Of a DNA stretch of 37,941 nt, positions 6,863-17,300 are shown one piece after another. Each line of letters begins with the position of its first letter. Position 1 is the stretch's first letter. The DNA is taken from positions 1 to 37,941 of the forward strand of contig NZ_BAHC01000188.1 of NCBI RefSeq assembly GCF_000298195.1, in the 5' to 3' direction. The notes beneath the pieces are model-generated. The model was not told where the DNA came from, did not search any database, and saw only the letters and a list, made by a program, of their open reading frames with translations. This DNA is from Gordonia rhizosphera NBRC 16068 (GTDB lineage: Bacteria; Actinomycetota; Actinomycetes; Mycobacteriales; Mycobacteriaceae). A program made the position numbers and the translations under genes.

Positions 6863-8678
6863 CCTCGAACTGGCACTTAGCGACCGTCCAGGCCGAGTCC
6901 GGCTGATAGCCGCCGACGATCGCTTCATTGCCGACCTGCGGCAGCTCGGTTCCAAATATCCGCGGAGTCAGCAGCCCACTCTGGGTACCCTCGAGATTGA
7001 GCTTGATGATCTCCTCATCAATTTGCCCGCGCTCGCTGCGTGGCCCGAGCCAGACACCGTTGTGTGGGAGCCAGCTCTTGCTTCGCTCGTCCAAGACGTC
7101 GTTGCTGATTCCGAAGCTGCGTCCGCACAATTGTCACCCGGGCAAACCCCCTCTGAGACAACCATCGACGCCGAATCCATTCAGGGCCTCCTCGACCCAA
7201 CGTGGATCGGCGCACTAACCGCCTTCCAACGTCGCGACATCGCACGTGTTCTGTCACTTCGCCATGGAGCGGACTTCTCGGTTCCAGGGGCAGGCAAGAC
7301 ACGTGTTGGCCTCGCTGTGTTCAGCGCCACACGGGCGTCGCACGAGGCCGACCGGCTACTCATAGTCGGGCCCAAGTCGAGTTATGAGGCATGGCGGACA
7401 GAGAACGTCGAGTGCTTCAACCCACCCCTTGCACTGCATATCTACGATGGCAACATAGATCCAAGTGCTGATGCTGTCGCCATCAACTATGAGCGCCTAC
7501 AGAGCGCATTGCCACAACTCCTTGAATGGCTCCAGCAGTTCCCCTGCCTCGTCATCCTCGATGAAGCGCACCGAATGAAGCGCGGCACCGAGGGGGTTTA
7601 CGGAAGCGCTTGTCTAACCTTGGCTCCCTTTGCTCGACGCAGACTAATCTTGACCGGCACGCCGGCACCTAATGGGGCCCGGGATCTTGAGAGCCTTTTC
7701 GCCTTCGTATGGCCTGGCCACGGGCGACAAGTCGTCACGCGTGCAGTAGCCGGAGGGAATCTCGCACAAGCCAGCGCGGCTTTGAGGCCCCTGTTTACTC
7801 GTACGACAAAACACGAACTCGAAATTCCTGACCCAATCACGCGCCAGCGACCTGTTAGGCTCCCGCCAGTTCATCGCGAGATCTATGACGCGCTGGTCGG
7901 ACAGTACTCAGCACGCGCCGCCACCGCGGCGACAGACTTTCAGCAGCTCGGTCGCATTGTTGTTTATCTCCTAATGGCAGCGACGACGCCCGCGCTTCTA
8001 AGTGTGGGTACGACGCGCTACGACCCGCTTGCGTATCAGGTTCCGCCGCTGGTTCCACCCAGAGGGTCAGACCTTGATACGCTCATGCGCGATTTGCCCA
8101 GCTATGAAATGTCACCAAAATACAAGGAAGCCGTCGCTATCGTCGCCCAGAATGCGGCACAGGGACGCAAGACCCTCGTGTGGTCAACCTTTATACGAAG
8201 CATCAATACGCTGGCGGATCTTCTCCGGGAGTATTCGCCCGCAGTGGTCCATGGGGGCACAGTGGACCGCGAATCCGAGATTGCGAGGTTTCGGCATCCG
8301 GATTCCGGGTGTTTCGTTCTATTATCGAATCCGGCCACGCTTGGCGAAGGCATAAGCCTTCATCACGAGTGCCACGATGCAGTCTATGTGGACCGCGATT
8401 TCGCTGCGGGTAAGTACCTCCAGAGTCTGGATCGAATCCACAGGCTTGGCCTTCCTGCGGATGCCGAGACACGGATTACCGTTCTGGTTAGCGAGCGCAC
8501 AATAGACGAAGTGGTATCTCAGCGCCTTCAGTCGAAGCTCGACTTCATGGGCCAGATTCTCGATGACCCAGCTGTACGGTTGCTTGCTGATCTCGATGAC
8601 GAACCCTCTATTGGTGGCGGTATCGACGATGTCGATCTGCAAGCGATTATCGGTTACCTCCATGGCGATCCCTCATAG
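6852..8678 (+). CDS. Compact SNF2-family DNA translocase/helicase
   Basis: A 608-aa protein from ATG 6852; a GTG at 6840 is the alternative start. The N-terminal ~115 residues are specific to this protein. The SNF2 ATPase follows: the Q-motif-like LTAFQRRDIARVL, Walker A VPGAGKTRV (about 144-152), DEAH in LVILDEAHRMKRG (about 237-240), motif III LTGTPAPNG, then the second RecA lobe with TLVWSTFIRSI, NPATLGEGISLHHECH and motif VI QSLDRIHRLGLP (about 522-533). Such proteins translocate along double-stranded DNA and drive nucleases in restriction systems. It overlaps the ParB-like gene upstream (11 nt) and the NO VEIN gene downstream (17 nt), so the three products are likely a single machine. 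Confidence 0.9.
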   Translation: MVPSLELALSDRPGRVRLIAADDRFIADLRQLGSKYPRSQQPTLGTLEIELDDLLINLPALAAWPEPDTVVWEPALASLVQDVVADSEAASAQLSPGQTPSETTIDAESIQGLLDPTWIGALTAFQRRDIARVLSLRHGADFSVPGAGKTRVGLAVFSATRASHEADRLLIVGPKSSYEAWRTENVECFNPPLALHIYDGNIDPSADAVAINYERLQSALPQLLEWLQQFPCLVILDEAHRMKRGTEGVYGSACLTLAPFARRRLILTGTPAPNGARDLESLFAFVWPGHGRQVVTRAVAGGNLAQASAALRPLFTRTTKHELEIPDPITRQRPVRLPPVHREIYDALVGQYSARAATAATDFQQLGRIVVYLLMAATTPALLSVGTTRYDPLAYQVPPLVPPRGSDLDTLMRDLPSYEMSPKYKEAVAIVAQNAAQGRKTLVWSTFIRSINTLADLLREYSPAVVHGGTVDRESEIARFRHPDSGCFVLLSNPATLGEGISLHHECHDAVYVDRDFAAGKYLQSLDRIHRLGLPADAETRITVLVSERTIDEVVSQRLQSKLDFMGQILDDPAVRLLADLDDEPSIGGGIDDVDLQAIIGYLHGDPS

Positions 8679-9534
8679 GTCACTGCTGCTCGCCGCACAG
8701 CGCTGGTTGACGTTGCTGCCCGAGAATTCGCCCGAACGCTGCCACGCCATCCTCACCAACTCAGCGAAGTACGCCGACCTCGCACCGTCGCAATACTTTG
8801 CCGCGCGACAGTGGCTTACACAAAATGGATTGTTCTCAGGTGAAACTGCCCAACTGAGTCGGCTCAAAGTCTTCGAAGCCGCAGTTCTCGAGTCCGTCTG
8901 GTTCACCGATGCGGATCAGACGATCACGACGCCGGCAGAGCTTCCTCTGGACGCGCTAGAGGCGGCTGCTGCCTGCGGACTCACCGAGGACGAGGCATTC
9001 GCCGCTATCCGCCACCGACATTCGATGGTTGACACTGCACTCCGCAACGCCATCGGGGACGCTGGCGAACTCCGGTTCATCGAACTGGTCCGCTCATGCA
9101 CCGCCTGCCGAGTGGAGCACGTAGCTAGGTTGTCTGATGGATTCGGGTACGACATATCCATACGCGGGAAGAAAGTGCTGCACGCTGAGGTGAAGTCGAC
9201 CACTCGAGTAAACCAGAGCACCTTCTACCTCAGCCGCAACGAGTTCAATACAATGCTGCGTGATCCACACTGGCGACTCGTCTTCCTCAGGCTGGACCAG
9301 GAACTGCGAATCACTGAGGTCAGCATTGTTGATACGAAATGGTTAATCTCGGTGGCTCCAAACGATGCAGTTCCCGAAGTTGCCTGGCAGTCAATGCGTG
9401 TCGCTGTTCCATCACGTCGAATGCAGCGTGGAATTTGTGACCTGCGGGATGACCTCGTGTGTTCCGAATCTGAAGCTTGCGCTCGCCTCCTGATCGGCTC
9501 CGCCTCCTTCATATTCGATTTGATAGACGATTGA
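8662..9534 (+). CDS. NO VEIN (DUF3883) domain protein, putative PD-(D/E)XK-like nuclease
   Basis: A 290-aa protein from ATG 8662, which overlaps the helicase by 17 nt; a longer frame back to 8563 would sit deeper inside the helicase and is unlikely. Residues 1-120 are helical and unrecognised. Residues 125-215 match the NO VEIN C-terminal/DUF3883 domain: IGDAGELRFIELV (Glu136), FGYDISI (Asp164), HAEVKSTTRVNQSTFYLSRNEF (Glu176, Lys178) and RLVFLR. The spacing E...D...ExK is that of PD-(D/E)XK nucleases, to which this family is thought to be related. In this operon it is the best candidate for the cutting subunit driven by the SNF2 protein. Actual cleavage is inferred, since the family is poorly characterised biochemically. 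Confidence 0.85.
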   Translation: MAIPHRSLLLAAQRWLTLLPENSPERCHAILTNSAKYADLAPSQYFAARQWLTQNGLFSGETAQLSRLKVFEAAVLESVWFTDADQTITTPAELPLDALEAAAACGLTEDEAFAAIRHRHSMVDTALRNAIGDAGELRFIELVRSCTACRVEHVARLSDGFGYDISIRGKKVLHAEVKSTTRVNQSTFYLSRNEFNTMLRDPHWRLVFLRLDQELRITEVSIVDTKWLISVAPNDAVPEVAWQSMRVAVPSRRMQRGICDLRDDLVCSESEACARLLIGSASFIFDLIDD

Positions 9535-9757
9535 CACTGAACCAAGCGTTCTCCGCGGCACACGGGCTCTGCGCGGCTTAACCCGACACCACACCGATCT
9601 GGATGGGCCGGAACCCGCGATGCTGAGATGTCATTGGTAGACATGCGAAAGTTCATAGCCGACCACCTACTGACGCCGCGGCACTGCACAACATAGCAGT
9701 TTCGCGAACTCCACGAGAGGGTACCGTGCAGGTTGTCGCGTCACCGGCGTCGTCGCG
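9535..9757. other. Intergenic region of 223 nt before the AspBHI-like gene
   Basis: This gap breaks the overlap chain of the preceding operon and may hold its terminator and a promoter for the AspBHI-like gene. A 22-codon frame from ATG 9628 to a TAG near 9695 is too short to call. GAGAGG at about 9715-9720 resembles a ribosome-binding site, but it precedes a GTG (9726) that is out of frame with the nuclease. Confidence 0.4.
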
Positions 9758-11032
9758 GTGGCCACCACCGACCGGCATGCGGTGCACGCTACGGCACCCC
9801 ACACATTTTTCAGCCCAAGCAGTCGGTACGGTCGAATTGTGGCCACCGAAAACGCGGTACCTTTTGACGACCTTCATGACGCAGATCTTATTCTCGAGAC
9901 CGTATATCTGGGAGGCACCCAGGGCCACGCCGGTGACGACCCTCTTGCGCGCCTACTGCCTGTGGGAAACCAGGGCGGATTCCGCTTCAACGGTTCACCT
10001 CGAAAAGGCGAGGTCAGTATCGCAGTTCTCTATACCAGCGGCACCGAAATCGACTGGCCTGACAACCTAGACCCACAAACCGGGCTCTTTGAGTACTTCG
10101 GCGACAATCGCCACTCCGGGCAGGAACTGCACAACACACGGCGAGGCGGGAACATCTTGTTGCGCGACGTCTTCGCGCATGCCCATGGGTCACCTGCTGA
10201 TCGCGAACGCGTACCTCCTTTCCTTCTCTTCGAAAAGGCAGAGCCCGGCCGCGCAGTCCGGTTTCGCGGATTGCTCGTACCCGGCGGTGCGTCGCTGACG
10301 TCTGACGACGAGCTGACCGCGATCTGGCGGTCGACGGGCCGACTCCGCTTTCAGAATTACCGCGCATTCTTCACCGTCCTCGACGTCGGCACGGTCACGC
10401 GTTCCTGGATACAGGCAATTCTCGATGGCAACGCGCCGGCGAGTGCAGCTGGCTGTCCCGGCGAGTGGGCTGCGTGGGTGAAGGGGCGTGCCTACGCACC
10501 TCTGGTCGCGCCATCGACTACGGTCGTCCGGCCGAAGGCTGCGCAACTGCCGGCCGACGCGGAGGGCCGTGAGATACTCGCTGCCATACACGGGCATTTT
10601 GCAGGCAGCCCCCACGACTTCGAAGCGTGCGCTGTCGCGATCTGGCGGATGATCGCTCCCGCCACCGGAAAGTGCGATGTTACCCGGCCAAGCAGGGACG
10701 GTGGCCGGGACGCAATTGGGGAGTATCTTCTCGGTCCGTCGGCAGACCAAATCACGATTGACTTCGCACTTGAGGCGAAATGCTACGGGCCAGATACCTC
10801 CGTCGGAGTCCGCGACACGAGTCGGCTCATCTCACGCTTGCGGCACCGCAATTTCGGCGTCTTCGTCACGCTGTCCTATTTCCATCAGCAGGCATACTCC
10901 GAGGTTCGATCCGACGGTCATCCAATCGCGCTAGTCAGCGGAGGTGATGTCGTCAACACCCTGAGAGCACGCGGCCTTGCCAGCGTCAGCGCGGTCAAGA
11001 GCTGGCTTGAGACCGAGTTTCGGTCCACTTGA
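9758..11032 (+). CDS. AspBHI-like restriction endonuclease (modification-dependent type IV/IIM-like)
   Basis: A 424-aa protein with a two-domain build. Residues ~20-220 resemble the AspBHI N-terminal DNA-recognition (SRA-like) domain: FFSPSSRYGRIV, LILETVYLGGTQGHAGDDP, LLPVGNQGGFRF and FGDNRHSGQELHNTRRGGNI. Residues ~265-405 are an Mrr-type catalytic domain: DGGRDAIG (Asp318), FALEAKCYG (Glu339, Lys341) and a C-terminal NFGVFVTLSYFHQQAY segment typical of Mrr enzymes. AspBHI and relatives cut DNA near 5-methylcytosine. The start is uncertain: GTG 9758 has no clear ribosome-binding site. A neighbouring C5 methyltransferase would endanger a strictly 5mC-dependent enzyme, so its recognition context must differ, or it targets another modification or unmodified DNA. 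Confidence 0.85.
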   Translation: MATTDRHAVHATAPHTFFSPSSRYGRIVATENAVPFDDLHDADLILETVYLGGTQGHAGDDPLARLLPVGNQGGFRFNGSPRKGEVSIAVLYTSGTEIDWPDNLDPQTGLFEYFGDNRHSGQELHNTRRGGNILLRDVFAHAHGSPADRERVPPFLLFEKAEPGRAVRFRGLLVPGGASLTSDDELTAIWRSTGRLRFQNYRAFFTVLDVGTVTRSWIQAILDGNAPASAAGCPGEWAAWVKGRAYAPLVAPSTTVVRPKAAQLPADAEGREILAAIHGHFAGSPHDFEACAVAIWRMIAPATGKCDVTRPSRDGGRDAIGEYLLGPSADQITIDFALEAKCYGPDTSVGVRDTSRLISRLRHRNFGVFVTLSYFHQQAYSEVRSDGHPIALVSGGDVVNTLRARGLASVSAVKSWLETEFRST

Positions 11033-11285
11033 GGGCTTCCAGACGACGCCACGAATACGACGAGCGTCACTGCATCCAGAAAGTCCGAATAGCAGTGCTG
11101 GACTCCTAACGGTCTCCGAAGACCAAGATCCTTCAAATGTCTTCTCTTACGAAAGACCGGCTCGATTGCTCAGTCCCAGGACATGTCCTCATCCCCCACC
11201 GAACACCACGACTCGCCGGTCGGTCCGTTGATGTCACACCTACGGGTTACAGTCGAACCAGATCGACGTTCTCACGGGGGCACAG
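11033..11285. other. Intergenic region of 253 nt before the Druantia-like pair
   Basis: It probably carries the promoter for the 1027-aa/1755-aa gene pair. Two inverted repeats are visible: CACTGC/GCAGTG (11068-11073 and 11092-11097, 18-nt loop) and GGTCT-CCGA-AGACC (11111-11124, 5-bp stem). Neither has a T-run, so they are weak candidates for operators or a terminator. Confidence 0.4.
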
Positions 11286-14200
11286 TTGAGCTTGACGAAC
11301 CAGAATCGTATTCGCGAACAGGAGACTTCAGTCCGCACATGGAACAGAGACTGGACAAACTACCTCGCGTGGAATACCGCAGTTGCCGATGTCGTCTACC
11401 CCGAGACCTCCGAACCTGCACCCGCCTACATGGATCTCGACGATGACCAGCTGCGATTGATTGCATCCCAGGCGGGTTACGACGGGACCGATCCCGCAGC
11501 CCGATTGGCATCCGTTGTTCGTGCGGTAACGGCCCGACAGGGGCGGCTGTCCCTCCGCACGATTGTCCGAGAGACCCGAATCTGGCATAAGAAGGCCACC
11601 CTCCAAGAGGCACCACCATGCATCGCTTTCCTCGCCGTCACAGTGCTGGCTGCCGAGGACATGGGGAATACCAGCGAAGGTCTAGCTTCCAACGCGTACT
11701 ATGCACGGTTGGCACCTCTCTTGGATGTGCCATCAGAAGACAGCTCGATCGTTAGCCAGTACCGCTCCAACATCGAGGAGCTTTGGGACGCCACCAACGG
11801 GTGGCTAGCCTCGCTCGAGGGCCGTCGCGGCTTACCCTCAGCCTTCGCACTTTCACATCGCTTCGTCGGACTCCCGATGTCACAAGCCCTGGTCCGGGCC
11901 GCCGATCGCGCACGACTGCCGCACGTGTTCGCGCAGTACGGGCTGACTCCGGGAATGCACCTCGCTCCCAGCGATCTCACCCCGTATCTCGACGAGTGGC
12001 TTTCGTCGGAGCACTCCACCGCAACCCATAGCCTGCGGACGCTCTGGCAACGCAAGGACTCGCACGAGCGGATCTCTTCCGTCGCTGCAATCGAGCTGGC
12101 GAACTGGGATGGCAACCTGATCGACAGCTCCGCTTTCACCCAGGCGCGGGCGTTACTTGTGGCCAATCTGCGCGACGGATTTATGGGTTCGTCGCTCGAC
12201 CTGTCAGTAGGGGTTCGGCTTCCTCCCGGACCCGAACCTCACGCGGAAGTTCTGCAGTCGGGCGCAAAGTGGACACCCCTGACCCTCAACCCTGGGACAG
12301 CAGGACTCTGGCGAACCTCATACACCCAGTCCATTGACTTTGTGTCTGTGCTCGACGGGCTAATCGACATTCGCTGCCGCCCCAATGCAGACGAAATCCG
12401 CTTCCAGCGTCGCCCTCGCGAGATCGTTCCATTGGTGTACGACGAGTTACAGACGACGTACGTCGAGACGGACCGTCTTCAGCTGGGCGTCGACGCGCTA
12501 ATACTCGTGCGAAGCCAGAGCCCCACGCGCGCGAAAGAGAGCGCAGCACAGGCAGTCATCCAGACACTCGACGAGTACGCGAGGCCCGGGTTCGAGTGCG
12601 TGACTAGCTTTCCTGGACTCCCACCGGGATGGTTGATGCTCCGCAATGTTCAGCTCTTTGGCATACCCGCAGCTTTGAATGACCGGCTTAATGCCCTGAT
12701 TCCTCTTGCACGAAATCAACTCACCGTCGCTGGTGGACTGCGGATTCCGTCCCGAGTTCAGAAGTGGTCAAGCCTATCGCCCCCTGAAGTCAGGGCGATG
12801 ACGCATGACCAGCGAGCCGTGCGCGTGGAATTGAAAGACACGTCAACTGGATACCTTGTCCACACATGGGAGTCCGTATCGGGAACACTAACGGCGTCAT
12901 TGCGGCAGATCGGCCTCAAAGATGGCGACTACCAGGTATCGCTATTCCTTGATGGAAAGAAGGAACCACTGCAGCAGGTAGCTGTACGACTCCGGTCGAG
13001 CGACACCGAGGATGCCCTCTGGGATCAAGTCACCAGGCTCCGCTATTCGCTCGACACCCCGCTCGGTACGATGACAGCGACTGAGCTCGACTCGAACACA
13101 TCGGACAGATACGCCGACGGCCTCTATGTCGAGTCGAATCCCAGCCCACCTTCAACCAAGTATCCTGCCTCATCGGCAGTCACCTGGCATAAGAAGCGAG
13201 TTCAACCCAAGCGGCGGCCGCTGCAGATCGGAACTCCAGATCCTGACTCGTGCGTTGTAACTGGCGCGCACCACTGGGACTTCCCGAAACAGATTCCCGG
13301 TAGCCGGAAATCAATCCAGGGAGTGTGCCGGTCCTGCGGGCTCGTGAAGCGGTATCCCGGCTGGTTGCCGCGCTCACCCCGCACCAGACCGAAAGCCGCG
13401 CACGTTGAATCGCCGCCGACCTCGATCGACCTCTCGCAGGTGGGACCAGTGCAGAACGCAAGCCCCGCCAGCTGGGAGTCCGCATATGACGCGCTGATGC
13501 ATCTTGGCGGCGGAAGCTTCTCCAAGCTTGAATCAATCGCTACCCAGATTGAAGGTTCCGCCCTCTTCGTTGACACATTCGTACGCGCTCTGGAGAGCCT
13601 GGGCCACATCGCAATCGAACGTAGCAGCGAGTCATGGAAGCCGACGGCATGGGAGGTCTCGCCAACTTCACTTGCAGGCACGGCATCGGGCTCCTACCGT
13701 GCAGTCGGATTTTGGGCCAGAGCCACGGCCCAGGACGCGCTCGTCTCAGCAAGAGACATGGGTGGCACGTCAGAGTTCGAAACATCCAAGGGTATGCAAC
13801 AGCTGTTCATCGCTGAGCTCAACACCGATTCACTCAACCTCATCGCAGGGGAATGCAACGCAGATGTAGTCGAGAATCCTGGCGCCACAATGCTGTCCGC
13901 GCTACCAGCGCTCTCAAACCTTGCGGCGTCATGCCCACGTATCGCGATGCCCGGCTACGATTCTGCGGAGCGATTCGAATTGGAGACAGCAAGCTGGGTA
14001 CCGACCGGCGACACGAGCGTTCCGGGCGCCTACAAAATCCAAAGAAGCTTTGAGGTTCTTTACGTATTCAGAAGCCCCACGGACACCGAGAACAACACTG
14101 CTGCTCGAGTTCCAGTGCACGTCGCCAAGCACCTTGCGGCAAACGCTGCCCAGCGTTCACTCATCGTGTACTTCGACACCTCGGCATCTGTAGTCCTGCC

Positions 14201-14369
14201 CCGAGGATGTGATTTGCCTGGACTGTACAACCGTGCTGCGGTTGCGCTCTCAGGCCATCTGCCCGAAGAGAGGGCCTTGACAGTGGCTAGGACCAAGCGG
14301 GACTGTCTCTTCTACAGAGGATTCACTCGTGCAGACGCCGACACACTTAATACTCTGCTCGTTACCTAG
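11286..14369 (+). CDS. Large protein of unknown function, partner of a DruE-like helicase (DruH- or DruG-like)
   Basis: A 1027-aa protein starting at TTG 11286, 5 nt after a GGGGG stretch. I recognise no enzyme motif. Visible parts are an alpha-helical N-terminal half and a beta-rich region around residues 515-570 that looks immunoglobulin-like ([31 protein letters not shown]). A possible zinc site lies near residues 656-684 (CVVTGAHHW and CRSCG separated by about 20 residues). The C-terminal part has [20 protein letters not shown] and later strands. The gene ends 14 nt before the 1755-aa DUF1998 helicase, so they form an operon. A protein of about 1000 aa directly upstream of a DruE-type helicase is the arrangement of Druantia type III (DruH-DruE), and DruG-DruE in type II is similar. 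The assignment rests on size, order and partner, not on a sequence match. Confidence 0.6.
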   Translation: MSLTNQNRIREQETSVRTWNRDWTNYLAWNTAVADVVYPETSEPAPAYMDLDDDQLRLIASQAGYDGTDPAARLASVVRAVTARQGRLSLRTIVRETRIWHKKATLQEAPPCIAFLAVTVLAAEDMGNTSEGLASNAYYARLAPLLDVPSEDSSIVSQYRSNIEELWDATNGWLASLEGRRGLPSAFALSHRFVGLPMSQALVRAADRARLPHVFAQYGLTPGMHLAPSDLTPYLDEWLSSEHSTATHSLRTLWQRKDSHERISSVAAIELANWDGNLIDSSAFTQARALLVANLRDGFMGSSLDLSVGVRLPPGPEPHAEVLQSGAKWTPLTLNPGTAGLWRTSYTQSIDFVSVLDGLIDIRCRPNADEIRFQRRPREIVPLVYDELQTTYVETDRLQLGVDALILVRSQSPTRAKESAAQAVIQTLDEYARPGFECVTSFPGLPPGWLMLRNVQLFGIPAALNDRLNALIPLARNQLTVAGGLRIPSRVQKWSSLSPPEVRAMTHDQRAVRVELKDTSTGYLVHTWESVSGTLTASLRQIGLKDGDYQVSLFLDGKKEPLQQVAVRLRSSDTEDALWDQVTRLRYSLDTPLGTMTATELDSNTSDRYADGLYVESNPSPPSTKYPASSAVTWHKKRVQPKRRPLQIGTPDPDSCVVTGAHHWDFPKQIPGSRKSIQGVCRSCGLVKRYPGWLPRSPRTRPKAAHVESPPTSIDLSQVGPVQNASPASWESAYDALMHLGGGSFSKLESIATQIEGSALFVDTFVRALESLGHIAIERSSESWKPTAWEVSPTSLAGTASGSYRAVGFWARATAQDALVSARDMGGTSEFETSKGMQQLFIAELNTDSLNLIAGECNADVVENPGATMLSALPALSNLAASCPRIAMPGYDSAERFELETASWVPTGDTSVPGAYKIQRSFEVLYVFRSPTDTENNTAARVPVHVAKHLAANAAQRSLIVYFDTSASVVLPRGCDLPGLYNRAAVALSGHLPEERALTVARTKRDCLFYRGFTRADADTLNTLLVT

Positions 14370-14371
14370 GC

Positions 14372-14378
14372 GAGGAAG
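14372..14378 (+). promoter_or_regulatory. Ribosome-binding site fixing the TTG start at 14384
   Basis: GAGGAAG lies 5 nt before TTG 14384 in the 14-nt space after the upstream stop codon. This supports the TTG start and independent re-initiation on a shared mRNA. Confidence 0.65.
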
Positions 14379-14383
14379 CAACT

Positions 14384-17300
14384 TTGAACTCCATCACACC
14401 TCTTTCGCTCGCCGCGGCACTCCGCGATGCTTACCTCCGATACTTCGACACTGCGTTTTGGCTCAACGATGAAGGCATCATGGCAGAGCGGCGCGCCATG
14501 CTCTCCGAACCTGGAGTACTTGTCGGTGAAGTACTGATAGAGCCGGTTGTGCCCTACCCAAACACCGTCAGACTGGCCGATGTTGCCGCGGCAGCCGGTG
14601 TGCCGCTCCAGATAGCGTCGCGAGTGGCTTCGGCACTCTTCTCCGGCACTCCAGCAGAGAACATCGCACTTCGCGACCACCAGGCGAAGTCGATCCAGCA
14701 TCACTTCCTGGACGGCGTGTCGGCCGGGCGCAACGTCGTCGTCACTTCCGGCACCGGCTCTGGCAAGACAGAAGCCTTCCTGCTGCCACTTCTCCTGCGC
14801 CTGTCCTGCGAAGCGACGGAATGGCCCAGCCAGAACAGTACGGCCCCGTGGTGGCAAGAGACCGAACCGAAGTGGCGATCCGTTCGCGAGAACGACACCC
14901 GGGCGCCGGCAGTCCGCAGCCTCATTCTCTACCCCACCAACGCGCTCGTCGAAGATCAGATGACCCGTCTTCGCCGGGCAGTGCGCACACTGCGGGACAA
15001 GGATCCCGACCACCCGATTTGGTTTGGTCGCTACACCGGCAACACCATCGGTTCGGGCAAACGCAACAAGGAGAGCCTCGGCGAGGCGGGCAGAGAGTTG
15101 CGTGCCCACGCAACTGAATACGATGCGCTTCTCGAGGCCAAGCGCCAGGGCAAGTCAGACGTCGACCTAAGCCAGTTCCCCGACCCTCGGGCCGGCGAGA
15201 TGCTAACGCGATGGGACATGATCAGTCACGCGCCGGACATCCTTGTCACGAACTACTCGATGCTGAATACGATGATGATGCGCCACCACGAGGAGAGCAT
15301 TTTCGCCCAGACGGCATCCTGGCTGCAGTCCAACACCGGCAACGTCTTCACGATTGTCGTTGACGAGTTGCACTTGTACCGCGGGACACAAGGCAGCGAA
15401 GTCGCCATGATTCTACGGGCACTGCTTCGCAGGCTTGGGCTCGCAGCCGACAGTCCTCAACTGCGGATCATCGCCACCTCCGCTTCGCTCACCGAGTCTC
15501 AGGACGGACGCAAGTACCTCCAGGAGTTCTTCGGAGTCGGCCCATCAAGCTTCTCCATTGAGCCCGGCGAACAAATCCCCGTTGCGCCCCCGAAAGTTCT
15601 CGACGCCACTGAGATCATTAACGGCACAGCAAACCTCGGAGCAATAACTCACGCGATCGCCGCCGCCTGCTTCGATCCAGGAGAGCAGCGGACCCGCGCC
15701 ACCCCGCTCAAAACGATTGCCGACAAGCTGTTTCCGTCATCCAATGATGCTATTGAAACCCTCACCATAGGGCTTCAGCAGCTTGCCGACGGCGATATCT
15801 CTCGCGCAACCCCAACCGCCATTCCCCTCCGCGCGCATACCTTCGTCCGGGTGCCTCGCGGGATGTGGGCATGCACCAACAGCAACTGCACTGGAGTAAC
15901 TGGCAGCGCCCGCGACGAGCGTCGAGTCGGTCGGGTCTTCGGAAGTCCCGTAAGCACCTGCACGTCGTGCGGGTGCCGAGTCCTTGAACTTCTCTACTGC
16001 TATGAGTGCGGAGATATCAGCCTGGGAGGCTTCATCGTCACCCAAAACCGAAGTGAAGTCCTCCTCTCACCCACGCCTACCGCTGAAAATCAGAGCGCGA
16101 AGCCCGTGTTCCTGAGGTCTGAAACAGAATTCTTCTGGTACCGGCCAGGAGTTCCTGCAACATTGCCACGAGACTGGACGAAGGATGGAATCAAGCTCTC
16201 GTTTTCGCAGGTGGAGTGGAACCCTCAGCTCGGAATTGTTTCCCGCGGAGTCTCTACAGGCACCGGTATCACGGTTCAGTCATCTGGTGCCGCACCAACT
16301 GACCGAATACCCTCGCTACCTGACCGTTGCCCAGTGTGCAGCTACCAGCCCAGGGGCCGTAGCAAATCCGGAGCCTTCCGGTCAGGTGAAGTGACGTCTG
16401 CAATCCGCGCACACACCTCCGGTGCGCCGGCGGCAACGCAGCTCTACCTCTCGCAGCTGATCCGCTCGCTTGCGCAGGGAATGCCCAGCGAAGCGACAAC
16501 AACAGCCGATGCGAAGACCATCGTGTTCACTGACAGCCGAGACGACGCAGCGCGCACCGCGGCCGGCGTAGCCCGGAACCATCACCGCGACTTGATACGC
16601 CAAGTCCTGCGACGCGAGTTGGAGCGAGGCACCGATGCCGAGAAGACTCTCGACAAGTTCGCTGCTAATCCAGCAAACGTGCCGCCCGAGTATCAAGCAG
16701 CCGCGCTGGCACGCATGAAGCAGCAATTCGGAATGCCGCTCACCACCTCAGAAGAGAACGACCTTGAGGCAGCTCTAACAAAACTAGGTGCGGCAGATGC
16801 TGTTGGCTTCCCCGAAATGAATGAGCGCATCACAAAGGTGCTTTTGGGACTGGGCGTCAACCCTGGCGGCTCCAGTCCGTGGAACCAGCGGCTCGAAGAT
16901 GACTTGAACGGTGAAACCCCCTGGTATCGAGCATATGCGCCACCGGAACCCGACCTGTGGCCAACACCTCCAATCGCACAAGGACGTGAGAAGCTCCAAC
17001 AGGCCCTGCGCGCATCGATCGTGGATGCAACCTTCGACCGAGCACGACGCGATCTCGAGTCTGTTGGCATCGCCAGTGTCCATATCGACGGCTGGCAACC
17101 CGTTTCCGGTCCCCTTGACGACCAGCTCCAAGCCGAGGTGCTGGCCTCTGTCGTGCGGATCCTTGGCCTCAACGGGCGAACGGAAGAGAGCAGACGTGGC
17201 GGCGTCCAGCAGTCCGCAACCCTCCCATCACGAGTCCGCAAGTACATCGAAGAAGTAGCCAAAACTCATGTGCTGGATCGAGCCGCCGTAGAACGCCAGC

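Noticed and set aside
9628..9696. A 22-codon leader-like open frame
   Set aside because: It is too short, has only a poor ribosome-binding site and no attenuator-type hairpins around it.
11068..11124. Inverted repeats as a rho-independent terminator
   Set aside because: Stems are only 5-6 bp and no T-run follows on either strand.
14366..15109. A 247-codon minus-strand frame
   Set aside because: It covers the N-terminal helicase lobe of the DruE-like gene, including Walker A, and carries no domain of its own.
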